A stretch of 64,000 nucleotides of DNA from Paraburkholderia largidicola (lineage in GTDB: Bacteria > Pseudomonadota > Gammaproteobacteria > Burkholderiales > Burkholderiaceae): positions 2,542,001 through 2,606,000 of the forward strand of contig NZ_AP023175.1 in NCBI RefSeq assembly GCF_013426895.1. Reading direction: 5' to 3'. A program made the position numbers and the translations under genes. The number at the start of each line of letters is the position of its first letter. Within the stretch, counting starts at the first letter, position 1. The notes under the pieces are model-generated. The model was not told the DNA's origin and did not search any database. It saw only the letters and a list, made by a program, of their open reading frames with translations. Shown here in pieces: positions 44,030 to 53,371 of the stretch.

Positions 44030-45400
44030 ATGGCAGACAGGAAAACCAGTGCGATGCTGCGGCGCGTGGCCGCTGCATCGACGATCGGCACAGCCGCCGA
44101 ATACTACGATTTCTTCGTGTACGGCACGGCGGCCGTGCTCGTGTTTGGCGCAAAGTTCTTCCCGTCGAGCGATCCGCTCATCGGCACGCTTGCGGCATTC
44201 GCGACCTACGCCGTGGGTTTCGTCGCACGGCCGCTCGGCGGCATCGTGTTCGGGCATTTCGGCGATCGCATCGGACGCAAGAAGGCGTTGATCGTCACGA
44301 TCCTGATCGTCGGGCTGGGGACCTTCGCAATCGGACTGCTGCCTGACTATTCGCAGATCGGCGTCTGGGCGCCGGCCTCGCTGATTCTGATTCGCGTGCT
44401 GCAAGGCTTTGGCGTAGGCGGCGAGCAGGCGGGCGCGGTGTTGCTGACGGCGGAATACGCACCGCCTCGCGAGCGCGGTTTTTTTGCGAGTCTCGTGCAA
44501 CTTGGCGCCCCCGCGGGCTTCCTGATTCCGTCGGGTCTCTTCGCGTTGCTGAGCGCCACACTCACGCATGAGCAACTGATGGACTGGGGCTGGCGTCTGC
44601 CGTTTCTGGGCAGCATCGTGCTGGTCGTGGTCGGCCTTTATATCCGGCTGCGTACGGAAGAGTCGCCGATTTTCGCCAGCATCCGCGAGACCAAGGCAGT
44701 CGAGTCTCGGCCGGTCGTCGAGGTCGTCAAACAGTTTGGGCCGACCATCGTGAAAGGCGTCGGCGCAAAGCTGATCGAGGCGTGCACGTTCGCGATGTAC
44801 ACGATGATCGTGCTCGCCTATGGACGCGCGCATGGCATCAGCGAAAGCCTGCTGCTGCAGACCATCATCGTTGCTGTCGTGCTGGAGCTTCTCGCGATTC
44901 CGCTGGCGGGCGCGCTGTCGGACCGGATTGGCCGGCGCACGACGTTCATCGCGGGCGCGGTGCTACAGGTGCTACTCGTCGTGCCGCTGTTCCATGCCGT
45001 CGATAGCGGCAACCGCCTCGCCATCCAGGCGGCGATGATTCTCGCGATCTCGATCGGACACAGCTTGTGTTATGCGCCTCAGGCGTCGCTTTTTCCCGAG
45101 CTGTTTCCGGCACGTGTTCGATGCAGCGGCATTGCGCTGATCTGGCAGATCGGATCGCTGATCGGCAGCGGCGTGCTCGGACTCGTCGCGGTCAAGCTGA
45201 TTCAGGCGACACACGGAAACTCGATCGGGCTCGTCATCTATGTGGCGCTGCTCGGGATCGTCTCGGCCATTTGCCTCTTCCTTCTGCCCGAAACCGCCCC
45301 CGCGCGACGCGGCGGAGATCTCCACGACTGGGGCGCGCCGCAACGCGAGCCAGCCTTGCACGAAGCATCCGCTCCGGCTGCTTTTGCTGCACGCCAATAA
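44030..45400 (+). CDS. MHS-family major facilitator transporter
   Basis: A 456-aa twelve-helix proton symporter of the metabolite:H+ symporter family (IGTAAEYYDFFVYGTAAVLVF; GHFGDRIGRKKALI, the MFS loop 2-3 motif; LQGFGVGGEQAGAVLL). Family members carry organic acids such as citrate, ketoglutarate, shikimate or proline. Its place inside an aldonate/hexuronate cluster suggests a sugar-acid substrate. Good RBS (AGGAG) eight bases upstream. A 12-bp tandem repeat overlaps its stop codon. Confidence 0.92.
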   Translation: MADRKTSAMLRRVAAASTIGTAAEYYDFFVYGTAAVLVFGAKFFPSSDPLIGTLAAFATYAVGFVARPLGGIVFGHFGDRIGRKKALIVTILIVGLGTFAIGLLPDYSQIGVWAPASLILIRVLQGFGVGGEQAGAVLLTAEYAPPRERGFFASLVQLGAPAGFLIPSGLFALLSATLTHEQLMDWGWRLPFLGSIVLVVVGLYIRLRTEESPIFASIRETKAVESRPVVEVVKQFGPTIVKGVGAKLIEACTFAMYTMIVLAYGRAHGISESLLLQTIIVAVVLELLAIPLAGALSDRIGRRTTFIAGAVLQVLLVVPLFHAVDSGNRLAIQAAMILAISIGHSLCYAPQASLFPELFPARVRCSGIALIWQIGSLIGSGVLGLVAVKLIQATHGNSIGLVIYVALLGIVSAICLFLLPETAPARRGGDLHDWGAPQREPALHEASAPAAFAARQ

Positions 45401-45438
45401 GCACGCCAATAAGCACGCCGATAAGCGCGCCGATACGG
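45391..45438. repeat. 12-bp tandem repeat over the MHS transporter stop codon
   Basis: Four units of ACGCCAATAAGC: two identical (45391-45402, 45403-45414), one with one change, one with three changes. The first contains the TAA stop of the transporter gene. Replication slippage here changes only the spacing to the next gene, whose start is 27 bases further on. Confidence 0.85.
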
Positions 45439-45464
45439 CAGCACCTCGATACAGGACCACGACC

Positions 45465-46502
45465 ATGTTTGCAGCCGTTCTCCACGAACCGAAGAAACTC
45501 CTCATCGACGAACTCGATGCCCCCCAACCGCAAGCGGGTCAAGTCCAGGTTCGCGTGCGCGCCGGCGGCATCTGCGGCTCCGATCTCTCGTATTACTTCA
45601 AGGGCAAGAGCGGCGACTTCGCAGTGCGCGAGCCGTTCGTGCTGGGTCATGAAGTGGCGGGCGAAGTCGCGGCGCTCGGCGAGGGCGTGAGTGGCCTGGC
45701 CGTCGGGCAGCGCGTGGCCGTGAATCCGGGGCTCAACTGCGGCATCTGCCGATACTGCGTCAAGGGCATGCCCAATCACTGCCTGAACATGCGCTTCATG
45801 GGCAGCGCGTCGACGTTTCCGCACATGCAGGGCATGTTCCGCCAGTTCATCGCGGTGAGCGCGCATCAGTGCGTGCCTGTGCCGGACGGACTCGACTTCG
45901 CGCAGGCGTCGATGGCCGAGCCGCTCGCGGTGGCGCTGCATGCGCTGCGCCTGGCCGGCTCGCTGGTCGGCGCGAAGGTGCTGCTGGTGGGTTGTGGGCC
46001 GATCGGTTGCATTCTGCTCGCGGTGGCGAAGCGCGCGGGCGCGCACCGCATCGTTGCGCTCGATCTCGCGGAGAAAGCGTTGCAGATGGCCGCAACACTC
46101 GGCGCCGATGAAACCGTGCTGGCCAATGACCAGGCGCGCATCGATCAGTGGGTGCAGCAGCGCGGCACTTTCGACGTCGTGCTGGAAGCGTCGGGCAGTA
46201 CGGCTGGCCTCGACACCGCGCTGCGCGCTGCGCGCGCGGGCGGCACGGTCATCCAGGTCGGCAACCTGCCGGCGGGACAGTCGCCCGTGGCGGCGAACCT
46301 GGTGATGTCGAAGGAGCTTCGCTATCAGGGCTCGTTCCGCTTCACCGACGAATACGCCGTTGCCGCCGAAGAACTCGGCGCGCACAAGATCGATCTGCGT
46401 CCGCTGATGACGCATGCGTTCTCGCTCGAAGACGCAAACCATGCGTTCGAAGTCGCCCATGACCGCACGCAATCGATGAAGGTTCATCTGAAGTTCGACT
46501 AA
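45465..46502 (+). CDS. idnD: zinc-dependent L-idonate 5-dehydrogenase-type MDR enzyme
   Basis: A 345-aa medium-chain alcohol dehydrogenase. Catalytic zinc ligands: GGICGSDLSYY (Cys about 38) and LGHEVAGEV (His/Glu about 65-66). A structural Zn lobe CGICRYCVKGMPNHC (about 96-110) is complete. NAD fold: VLLVGCGPIGCILLAVAKRAG, with Asp after the next strand (VALDLAEK) favouring NAD. The best fit is L-idonate 5-dehydrogenase or a related polyol/aldonate dehydrogenase. Between two transporters in the sugar-acid unit. Confidence 0.85.
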   Translation: MFAAVLHEPKKLLIDELDAPQPQAGQVQVRVRAGGICGSDLSYYFKGKSGDFAVREPFVLGHEVAGEVAALGEGVSGLAVGQRVAVNPGLNCGICRYCVKGMPNHCLNMRFMGSASTFPHMQGMFRQFIAVSAHQCVPVPDGLDFAQASMAEPLAVALHALRLAGSLVGAKVLLVGCGPIGCILLAVAKRAGAHRIVALDLAEKALQMAATLGADETVLANDQARIDQWVQQRGTFDVVLEASGSTAGLDTALRAARAGGTVIQVGNLPAGQSPVAANLVMSKELRYQGSFRFTDEYAVAAEELGAHKIDLRPLMTHAFSLEDANHAFEVAHDRTQSMKVHLKFD

Positions 46503-46557
46503 CTCATCCGCATGAACCGCCCGGGCAGACAAAGAGGCGGAGCACTGGAGACACATC

Positions 46558-47856
46558 ATGATCAAGAGCCAGCGATGGTTCGTCGTCGGCCTGCTGTTTC
46601 TTGCGGGCGTCATCAATTACCTCGACCGCGCGGCGCTTTCGATTGCCGCGCCGCTGATCCAGAAGGACCTGAATTTCTCGCATGCGCAGATGGGCATCGT
46701 GTTCAGCAGCTTCTTCATCGGCTATGCGCTGTTCAACTTCATCGGCGGCGTGGCTTCCGATAAATTCGGCGCGAAGAAAGTGTTCGGCGGCGCAATGGGT
46801 ATCTGGTCGATCTTCTGCGGCGCGACGGCGCTCGCAAGCGGACTCGTCTCGCTGATCGTGCTTCGCGTGCTGTTCGGCATGGGCGAGGGTCCGTTCAGTT
46901 CGTCGAACAGCAAGATGGTGAACAACTGGTTTCCGCGTCGCGAAGTGGCGAGCGCAATCGGCGTCATCAGTTCGGGTACGCCGCTTGGCGGCGCGCTCGC
47001 GGGGCCGGTCGTCGGCTACATGGCGATCCAGTTCGGCTGGCGCTGGGCGTTCGTCGCGATCATGGTGTTCGGCCTCGCGTGGCTAGTGTTCTGGTCGCTT
47101 GCCACGACCGAGCATCCGCAGCAGAACAGGCGCGTGAAACCGGCCGAACTCGATCTGATCGTCGCGGGCCAGCAGCAGGCTTCGTCGATGGAACACGCGC
47201 CGGCGGGCAAGAAGACGGGACTCGGGTTCTACCTGAAGCAGCCCATCATTCTGGCGACCGCGCTCGCGTTCTTCTCCTACAACTACGTGCTGTTCTTTTT
47301 CCTGTCGTGGTTCCCGACCTATCTGACGGAAGCACATCACATGTCGCTGCACGACATGAGCATCGCCACGGTGATTCCGTGGGTGCTCGGCAGCATCGGG
47401 CTGGCGGCGGGCGGCTTCATCACCGACTTCATCCTGCGCCTGACGGGCAGGCCGTTGTTGTCGCGCCGGATCGTGCTTTCAGTGTGCCTCGGCGCGGCGG
47501 CCGTATGTGTCGGCTTCGCCGGACGCGTGCAGAGCATGCAGGGCGCCGTGGCGCTGATGTCGGTGTCGATTTTCTTCCTGTATGTCACGGGCTCCGTCTA
47601 CTGGGCGGTGATCCAGGATACGGTGCGCCGCGAGAACGTGGGCGGCGTCGGCGGTTTCGTGCATCTGCTCGCGAATCTCGCGGGCGTGATCGGGCCGGCC
47701 GTGACGGGCTTCATCGTGCAGGCTACGCACGGCGCGTATGGCAGCGCGTTTGTGCTGGCTGGGGCGATCGCGGTGATCGGCGCGTTGTGTGCGCTCGTTT
47801 TCATCCGCGAGCCCAAGTCGCAAAAAGCACCGGCAGAGCGTAAACTAGTATGGTAG
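46558..47856 (+). CDS. MFS hexuronate/aldarate-type transporter (ACS family)
   Basis: A 432-aa twelve-helix anion:cation symporter similar to ExuT/GudP (RWFVVGLLFLAGVINYLDRAALSIAAPLIQ; RVLFGMGEGPFSSSNSKMVNNWFP, a signature of this family; SSGTPLGGALAGPVVG). It probably imports glucuronate, galacturonate or an aldonate feeding the neighbouring enzymes. GGAG lies eight bases before ATG. Its stop codon falls inside the operator-like inverted repeat preceding the GntR gene. Confidence 0.92.
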   Translation: MIKSQRWFVVGLLFLAGVINYLDRAALSIAAPLIQKDLNFSHAQMGIVFSSFFIGYALFNFIGGVASDKFGAKKVFGGAMGIWSIFCGATALASGLVSLIVLRVLFGMGEGPFSSSNSKMVNNWFPRREVASAIGVISSGTPLGGALAGPVVGYMAIQFGWRWAFVAIMVFGLAWLVFWSLATTEHPQQNRRVKPAELDLIVAGQQQASSMEHAPAGKKTGLGFYLKQPIILATALAFFSYNYVLFFFLSWFPTYLTEAHHMSLHDMSIATVIPWVLGSIGLAAGGFITDFILRLTGRPLLSRRIVLSVCLGAAAVCVGFAGRVQSMQGAVALMSVSIFFLYVTGSVYWAVIQDTVRRENVGGVGGFVHLLANLAGVIGPAVTGFIVQATHGAYGSAFVLAGAIAVIGALCALVFIREPKSQKAPAERKLVW

Positions 47857-47870
47857 TTTCGCGATACTAG
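47844..47870. promoter_or_regulatory. operator-like inverted repeat upstream of the GntR gene
   Basis: CTAGTAT (47845-47851) and ATACTAG (47864-47870) form a perfect 7-bp inverted repeat 17 bases before the GntR start. The left part extends to ACTAGTATGGTAG, nearly identical to the motif in the uxuB-manD promoter. Its position suggests autoregulation. Confidence 0.6.
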
Positions 47871-47886
47871 CCTTCGATTACCCGGT

Positions 47887-48732
47887 ATGGACACGAAAAT
47901 TGCAAGCCCGAAGTCCGCGTCACGGCGCGAAAAGAAAACTGCCACGCTGGCGGTCGCACCCGTCGCGAGCCAGGCACGCACGGTTTCCGACGGCGGACTG
48001 AAATCGCCGCTGCGCGGCGCGCTGACGGGTTTGTCCGTCGAATCGCACGAGCCGATCGGCAAGCAGATCTTCCGTTCGTTGCGCGAGGCGATCTTCACCG
48101 GCCTGCTCGCGCCGGGCACACCGCTTTCGGAGAAAGAGGTGTCGGACATGTTTCAGGTGTCCCGGCAGCCCGTGCGCGAAGCATTCATCAAACTCGTCGA
48201 GGCTGGCGTCCTGCAGGTGTTGCCGCAGCGCGGCACGTTCGTGAAGCGGATCTCGCCGCGAAAGGTGCGCGAAGGGCGCTTCATTCGCGAGGCGATCGAG
48301 GCTGCCGTGGTGCGCAAGGCGGCCGTCGCCATTACCGATGCGCAACTCGCGGACCTTGCAGCGAATCTGCGCGAGCAGAAGGCAGCGTCCAAACTCAACG
48401 ACACGGCCGCGTTCCTCGCCTGCGACGAGCAGTTTCATTTCCTGATCGCTCAGTCCATCGATTGCGTGGCGGCGTGGGAGACGATCCAGGACATCAAGGC
48501 GCAGATGGATCGCGTGCGCTATCTGAGCCTGCATGAAGTGTCGCCGCTCGACCTGCTGATCAGACAGCATGCGCTGATCGTGAGCGGGCTGAAGGCACAC
48601 GATCCCGACGCCGCAGAAAACGCGATGCGTGCGCATTTGCGCGAGATTCTCGTGTCGCTCGGGCCCGTGGCGCAGCTCAACCCCGACTGGTTCGAGCCGG
48701 ACGAGCCTGAGGCCGTGAGGTTGATGCTCTAA
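47887..48732 (+). CDS. GntR-family regulator, FadR subfamily (FCD domain)
   Basis: A 281-aa repressor. After a variable N-terminus of about 45 residues comes a winged helix (about 52-122: IFRSLREAIFTGLLAPGTPLSEKEVS, then VSRQPVREAFIKLVEAGVL) and a C-terminal helical FCD ligand domain (about 128-260), ending with the His/Asp metal-type region QHALIVSGLKAHDPDAAENAMRAHL. It is the last gene of the sugar-acid cluster and probably its repressor, as UxuR/ExuR are in E. coli. The start is weakly supported; later starts are possible. Confidence 0.9.
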   Translation: MDTKIASPKSASRREKKTATLAVAPVASQARTVSDGGLKSPLRGALTGLSVESHEPIGKQIFRSLREAIFTGLLAPGTPLSEKEVSDMFQVSRQPVREAFIKLVEAGVLQVLPQRGTFVKRISPRKVREGRFIREAIEAAVVRKAAVAITDAQLADLAANLREQKAASKLNDTAAFLACDEQFHFLIAQSIDCVAAWETIQDIKAQMDRVRYLSLHEVSPLDLLIRQHALIVSGLKAHDPDAAENAMRAHLREILVSLGPVAQLNPDWFEPDEPEAVRLML

Positions 48733-48768
48733 AGCCCTCGCGCGGACGCGCCGTTGTGCGCGAGGCTT
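48732..48768 (+). terminator. hairpin after the GntR gene
   Basis: AAGCCCTCGCGC / GCGCGAGGCTT pair with one bulged C, directly at the GntR stop. There is no T-run afterwards, so termination is only likely, not certain. Confidence 0.5.
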
Positions 48769-48956
48769 AGTTCCTGAAGCTTGCTTCAAATCGCGCCCAA
48801 TCATCTGAACGAACGGCGATGAATCGGACATTGCCTTGAAATGCGCGCGTAGTAACGTATGCTCCCTTCGTGTACGCCTGTCTCCTTGGGTAGCGCTGCG
48901 AATGTGAGATTGCCCTCGGGTTTGAAGCGGTCACGCAAAAACAGGAGGGCAAGACC

Positions 48957-51446
48957 ATGGCTGCCGACATGTCCGCCAGCGCCACCCGCTGTGGCGATTC
49001 CGCGCGTAGCGGGCTGGACCCCGACGCATTGCGGCGTGGCGTGCTCGACAATCTCATCTGCCTGCAGGCTCGGCCGCTCGCCATTGCTACGCCGCACGAC
49101 TGGTACATGGCGCTTGCCTACAGCGTGCGCGACCGCATGCTGGCGCGCTGGGCCGCCACCATCCAGACCTATGCTGCTCAAGAACTGAGAGTGGCGTGTT
49201 ACCTCTCTGCAGAGTTCCTGATCGGGCCGCAACTCGGCAACAATCTCGTGAATCTGGGCATCGAGGCCCAAGCGCGTGCTGCCATGCAGTCACTCGGCCA
49301 GGATCTCGATGCGCTCATTGCGCTCGAGGAAGAGCCGGGACTCGGCAATGGCGGACTCGGAAGACTCGCTGCCTGCTATCTGGACTCGCTGGCCACGCTC
49401 CAGATCCCGTCGGTTGGATACGGCATCCGCTATGAGTTCGGTATCTTCGATCAGGTGATCCGCGACGGCTGGCAGGTGGAGGCCACCGACAAATGGCTGC
49501 AGAAGGGCAACCCATGGGAGATCGTGCGTCCCAACGTGAACTACTACGTGCGCTTCGGTGGACACACAGAGAGCGAGAGCGACGCGCAGGGCCGCTATTG
49601 CGTGCGCTGGATACCGGCGCACATGGTCAAGGGCGTGGCCTGCGATACACCGATGCTGGGATTCCGGGTCAACACCTGCAACACGCTGCGTCTATGGAAG
49701 AGCGAAGCCGTCGAGTCCTTCGATCTGGAGGACTTCAACGCCGGCGACTACTACCAGGCAGTGCAGGAAAAGGTGATATCCGAAACGCTGTCCAAGGTGC
49801 TCTATCCCAACGATGAGCCCGAAGCCGGCAAACGGCTGCGTCTCGCGCAACAGTACTTCTTCGTTTCCTGCTCGTTGCAGGACATGCTGCGCCTGCTCGA
49901 TATCAAGGGCGAACCCATCGCGCGGTTCGCCGACATGTTCACGGTGCAACTGAACGATACGCATCCTTCGATCGCAGTCGCGGAACTGATGCGCCTGCTC
50001 GTGGACGAGCGGCGTGTTCCTTGGGACGAAGCCTGGGACCTTACCCGCCGTACTCTGGCCTATACCAACCATACCCTGCTGCCCGAAGCGCTCGAAACCT
50101 GGGGGCTGCCGCTTTTTCGCAGCCTGCTGCCGCGCCTGATCGAAATCATCTATGAGATCAACCGCCGTTTCCTCGACGAGGTCCGGCAACGCTATCCCGG
50201 CGACGATGCACGCGTCGCGCGCATGTCGATGATCGACGAGGCCGGCGAGAAGAAGGTGCGCATGGCGCATCTGGCGACGGTGGGCTGCCATGCCGTGAAC
50301 GGTGTGGCGGAGCTTCATTCCGCGCTACTCAAGCAAACGGTGCTGCGCGATTTCGCACAACTGTGGCCCGAGCGCTTCAAAAACGTCACCAATGGCGTGA
50401 CGCCGCGTCGCTTCATGCTGCTCAGCAATCCAGGACTTGCGCGATTGCTGGACAAGACGGTGGGCGAGGGATGGGCAACCGATCTCACACGGCTTCGCGC
50501 CCTCGAATCGCGTGCCGACGACCCGGACTTCCTCGACCAATGGCGCAACGTCAAGCATGCGAACAAGGCGCTTCTCGCGCAGCACATCCGAAGCACGACA
50601 GGCGTCGAAGTGGACCCTGCCGCGTTGTTCGACATCCAGGTCAAACGCATTCACGAGTACAAGCGCCAGCACCTGAACGCGCTGTATATCGTGACGCTGT
50701 ATCAGCGCCTGCGCCGTGACCCGCAACTCGCTGTCGCGCCGCGCTGCTTCGTCTTCGGCGGAAAAGCGGCGCCGGGGTATGCGATGGCCAAGCTCATCAT
50801 TCGCCTGATCAACGGCGTGGCCGAAGTCGTGAACAACGACCCGTCGATAAACGGACGGCTCAAAGTGGTGTTCTACCCGGACTTCAATGTGAAGAACGCG
50901 CAGTTCATCTATCCCGCAGCGGACCTGTCCGAGCAGATCTCGACGGCGGGCAAGGAGGCATCGGGTACGGGTAACATGAAATTCATGATGAACGGCGCAC
51001 TGACCATCGGAACACTCGACGGCGCGAACATCGAAATCCGGCAGGAGGTCGGTGAGGAGAACTTTTTCCTGTTCGGCCTGAGCGACGCTCAAGTGGAGCA
51101 GCTCCGTCGCGATGGTTATCGTGCGGCAGAGTTCGCGGCTGGCAATGGCGAATTGCGCGACGCACTGGATCTGATCGCCAGCGGGCATTTCTCGCGAGGC
51201 GATCGGGCTATGTTCCGGCCGCTCGTCGACAATCTGCTGCACGCCGATCCATTTTTCGTGCTGGCGGACTACGCGGACTACGTGGCGTGTCAGGAGCGTG
51301 TGAACGATGCATGGCACGACGTGCGGCGCTGGACTCGAATGTCCATCCTCAACACCGCACGCTCGGGCAAGTTCTCCTCGGATCGCGCGATCGGTGAGTA
51401 CTGCAACGAGATATGGAAGATCAGCCCAATGAGTGTCGCCCTTTAG
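48957..51446 (+). CDS. glgP: glycogen/starch/maltodextrin phosphorylase
   Basis: An 829-aa PLP enzyme releasing glucose-1-phosphate from alpha-glucans. YLSAEFLIGPQLGNNL (about 82-97), EEEPGLGNGGLGRLAACYLDSLA (about 121-143), NDTHPSIAVAELMRLL and the PLP site EASGTGNMKFMMNGALT near 665-681 are all intact. The length is standard and a strong RBS (GGAGGGCAAG) supports the start. It stands alone; no glycogen synthesis or debranching genes are in view. It is convergent with bfr. Confidence 0.96.
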   Translation: MAADMSASATRCGDSARSGLDPDALRRGVLDNLICLQARPLAIATPHDWYMALAYSVRDRMLARWAATIQTYAAQELRVACYLSAEFLIGPQLGNNLVNLGIEAQARAAMQSLGQDLDALIALEEEPGLGNGGLGRLAACYLDSLATLQIPSVGYGIRYEFGIFDQVIRDGWQVEATDKWLQKGNPWEIVRPNVNYYVRFGGHTESESDAQGRYCVRWIPAHMVKGVACDTPMLGFRVNTCNTLRLWKSEAVESFDLEDFNAGDYYQAVQEKVISETLSKVLYPNDEPEAGKRLRLAQQYFFVSCSLQDMLRLLDIKGEPIARFADMFTVQLNDTHPSIAVAELMRLLVDERRVPWDEAWDLTRRTLAYTNHTLLPEALETWGLPLFRSLLPRLIEIIYEINRRFLDEVRQRYPGDDARVARMSMIDEAGEKKVRMAHLATVGCHAVNGVAELHSALLKQTVLRDFAQLWPERFKNVTNGVTPRRFMLLSNPGLARLLDKTVGEGWATDLTRLRALESRADDPDFLDQWRNVKHANKALLAQHIRSTTGVEVDPAALFDIQVKRIHEYKRQHLNALYIVTLYQRLRRDPQLAVAPRCFVFGGKAAPGYAMAKLIIRLINGVAEVVNNDPSINGRLKVVFYPDFNVKNAQFIYPAADLSEQISTAGKEASGTGNMKFMMNGALTIGTLDGANIEIRQEVGEENFFLFGLSDAQVEQLRRDGYRAAEFAAGNGELRDALDLIASGHFSRGDRAMFRPLVDNLLHADPFFVLADYADYVACQERVNDAWHDVRRWTRMSILNTARSGKFSSDRAIGEYCNEIWKISPMSVAL

Positions 51447-51485
51447 CGACGCTGAGTCACTCGACGTGACTGTGCTTCGCGCACT

Positions 51486-51962
51486 TCAACCCGGTGAACC
51501 CATGGACGATTGCTGGTAGTTCTGGATTCCGACCTTATCGATCAAGCCGATCTGTATTTCGAGCCAGTCGATATGATCTTCAGTGTCATCGAGTATGTCG
51601 GAAAAGATCATTCGCGATACGTAGTCCTTGACCGATTCACAGTAAGCGATCGCCTCTTTGCAATGAGCCTGGGCGGACTGTTCGAGTTTGAGATCGCATT
51701 GAAGGACTTCGAGCGTATCTTCGCCGACGAGTAGCTTGGCCAGGTCCTGCAAATTCGGTAAGCCGTCCAGCATGAAGATGCGTTCTATCAGCTTGTCGGC
51801 ATGCTTCATTTCCTCGATCGATTCGTCATATTCGTGCTTGCCGAGCGCTTCCAGGCCCCAGTGCTTGTAGAGGCGTGCATGCAGAAAGTACTGGTTGATG
51901 GCCGTCAATTCGTACTTCAGTTCGGCATTCAGATATTCAATGACTTTTGGATCGGCTTGCAT
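51486..51962 (-). CDS. bfr: bacterioferritin
   Basis: A 158-aa iron-storage subunit (24-mer). The heme-ligating Met52 and ferroxidase residues Glu18, Glu51, His54, Glu94 and His130 are present. The usual Glu127 is Thr: the fourth helix reads ILDDTEDHIDW, with Glu one position later. From memory this DDTE pattern occurs in other betaproteobacterial Bfr, so it is probably not a mutation. A short C-terminal tail (SSMGSPG). Single gene, convergent with glgP. Confidence 0.94.
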   Translation of the reverse strand: MQADPKVIEYLNAELKYELTAINQYFLHARLYKHWGLEALGKHEYDESIEEMKHADKLIERIFMLDGLPNLQDLAKLLVGEDTLEVLQCDLKLEQSAQAHCKEAIAYCESVKDYVSRMIFSDILDDTEDHIDWLEIQIGLIDKVGIQNYQQSSMGSPG

Positions 51963-52237
51963 GACTGCTCCCGGGATTCCTCAGAGTTCCATACAGGATA
52001 GACCGCTCGCGTGAGCAGGGCGGTAACGAGACAGGGAGCGCAAATAATTCTCTTTCTGCGGACCGTCCTTATCGTCTGCAGAAATCTCTATTCCCTCGCC
52101 ACTTACAAGCGCAGTATCTTGCGCGGCAACGTCATCAAGAATGACGCATTTAACTCAACAAAAAACCTTGCATTCTTCGCTGGAAAAACTATTTTCAAAT
52201 AACAAAACGATTCTTGGCTCGGCAACGGAGGAGACCC

Positions 52238-53257
52238 ATGCCGGCTACCCGTATGATGATTGCGCGTCGCGCCGGCGTGAGCGTCGCCACGGTCGATCGT
52301 GTGCTGCGCGACGATCAGGGCGTGCGCCCGGAGACAGCCGAACGCGTTCATCTCGCGCTCGCGACATTGCGCGACGAGCGTGCAAGTCGTGGTCGTCCGG
52401 CAAAAGCCACGTCTTTTCGGGTTGCATTCGTTCTGCCGCAAATCAATTCCCGCTTTCTCGACCAGGCCGAGCGCGATATCGCGCTGTCAGCGAGCTTTTT
52501 CCGCGAGCATCGCATCGTCCCGTCGTTTTATCGGTGCGACCTGTCGAACCAGCGCGATGCGGCATCCTTTGCCCAGCAAATGACGGACTACGATGCGCTC
52601 GTGCTCGTGCCGCTCGATTACCCGTGGGTCGTTCGCCTGATCCAGGACATGACGGACGCCAACATGCCCGTCGTCACCGTCTTTTCCGATTTACCGTCGA
52701 GTGCGCGCGCGGCTTATGTCGGTGTCGATAACCGCATCGCGGGACGGACGGCCGGGCTGCTGATGGGTCGCTTCGTCGGATCTCGCATCGGTACCGTCGC
52801 GGTGCTGTCCGCGTCGTCACGGTTGCACGATCAACTGGAGCGCCGCACAGGTTTCTCGCAGGTTCTCGAAGAAGATTTTCGCAACCTGCGCTGGGTCACC
52901 GAACCCGATTTCGCCGAAGACGACGATAGCGCCGGACTCGCTGTTCAAGGCCTGATTGCAGGACACCCGGATCTGGTCGGCGTGTATGTGACAGGCGGCG
53001 GCATTTCCGGCATTGCGTCCGCATTGCAGGAATCGGGCGACAAGGCGCGCGTCATTCTGATCGGCCACGAATGTACGGCCGAGACGCGCGTGCAATTGTC
53101 CGAGCGCGCCATCGACGTGATCCTCGATCAGGATGTGCGCGGCATCGTCCATTGGGCGGGCCTCGCAGCCATCAATTTTCTGAACGATGTGCGGGGCGTG
53201 CTCAACATCCCGACGCCCGAAACCCGGATTTATCTTCGTGAGAATGCGCATGCCTGA
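52238..53257 (+). CDS. LacI-family transcriptional regulator
   Basis: A 339-aa repressor: N-terminal HTH and hinge (about 1-60; MIARRAGVSVATVDRVLRDD) and a periplasmic-binding-protein-like ligand domain (about 68-335), closest in style to regulators that bind sugars (YVGVDNRIAGRTAGLLMGRF). GGAGGAG sits before ATG. The AT-rich 200 bases upstream hold a possible -35/-10 (TTGCAT, 16 bases, TATTTT; about 52169-52196). It precedes the ABC transporter operon and presumably regulates it. Confidence 0.92.
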   Translation: MPATRMMIARRAGVSVATVDRVLRDDQGVRPETAERVHLALATLRDERASRGRPAKATSFRVAFVLPQINSRFLDQAERDIALSASFFREHRIVPSFYRCDLSNQRDAASFAQQMTDYDALVLVPLDYPWVVRLIQDMTDANMPVVTVFSDLPSSARAAYVGVDNRIAGRTAGLLMGRFVGSRIGTVAVLSASSRLHDQLERRTGFSQVLEEDFRNLRWVTEPDFAEDDDSAGLAVQGLIAGHPDLVGVYVTGGGISGIASALQESGDKARVILIGHECTAETRVQLSERAIDVILDQDVRGIVHWAGLAAINFLNDVRGVLNIPTPETRIYLRENAHA

Positions 53258-53371
53258 CGCTCGCGACACGCGGACCGCTTTCTGAATCCGCCAGAGCCCT
53301 TATACGGCGTCCGGCGCATGGACGCTGTCTGTCATCAGGTTGGAGACCCGAGAAAGACAAGGAGAAGACAC

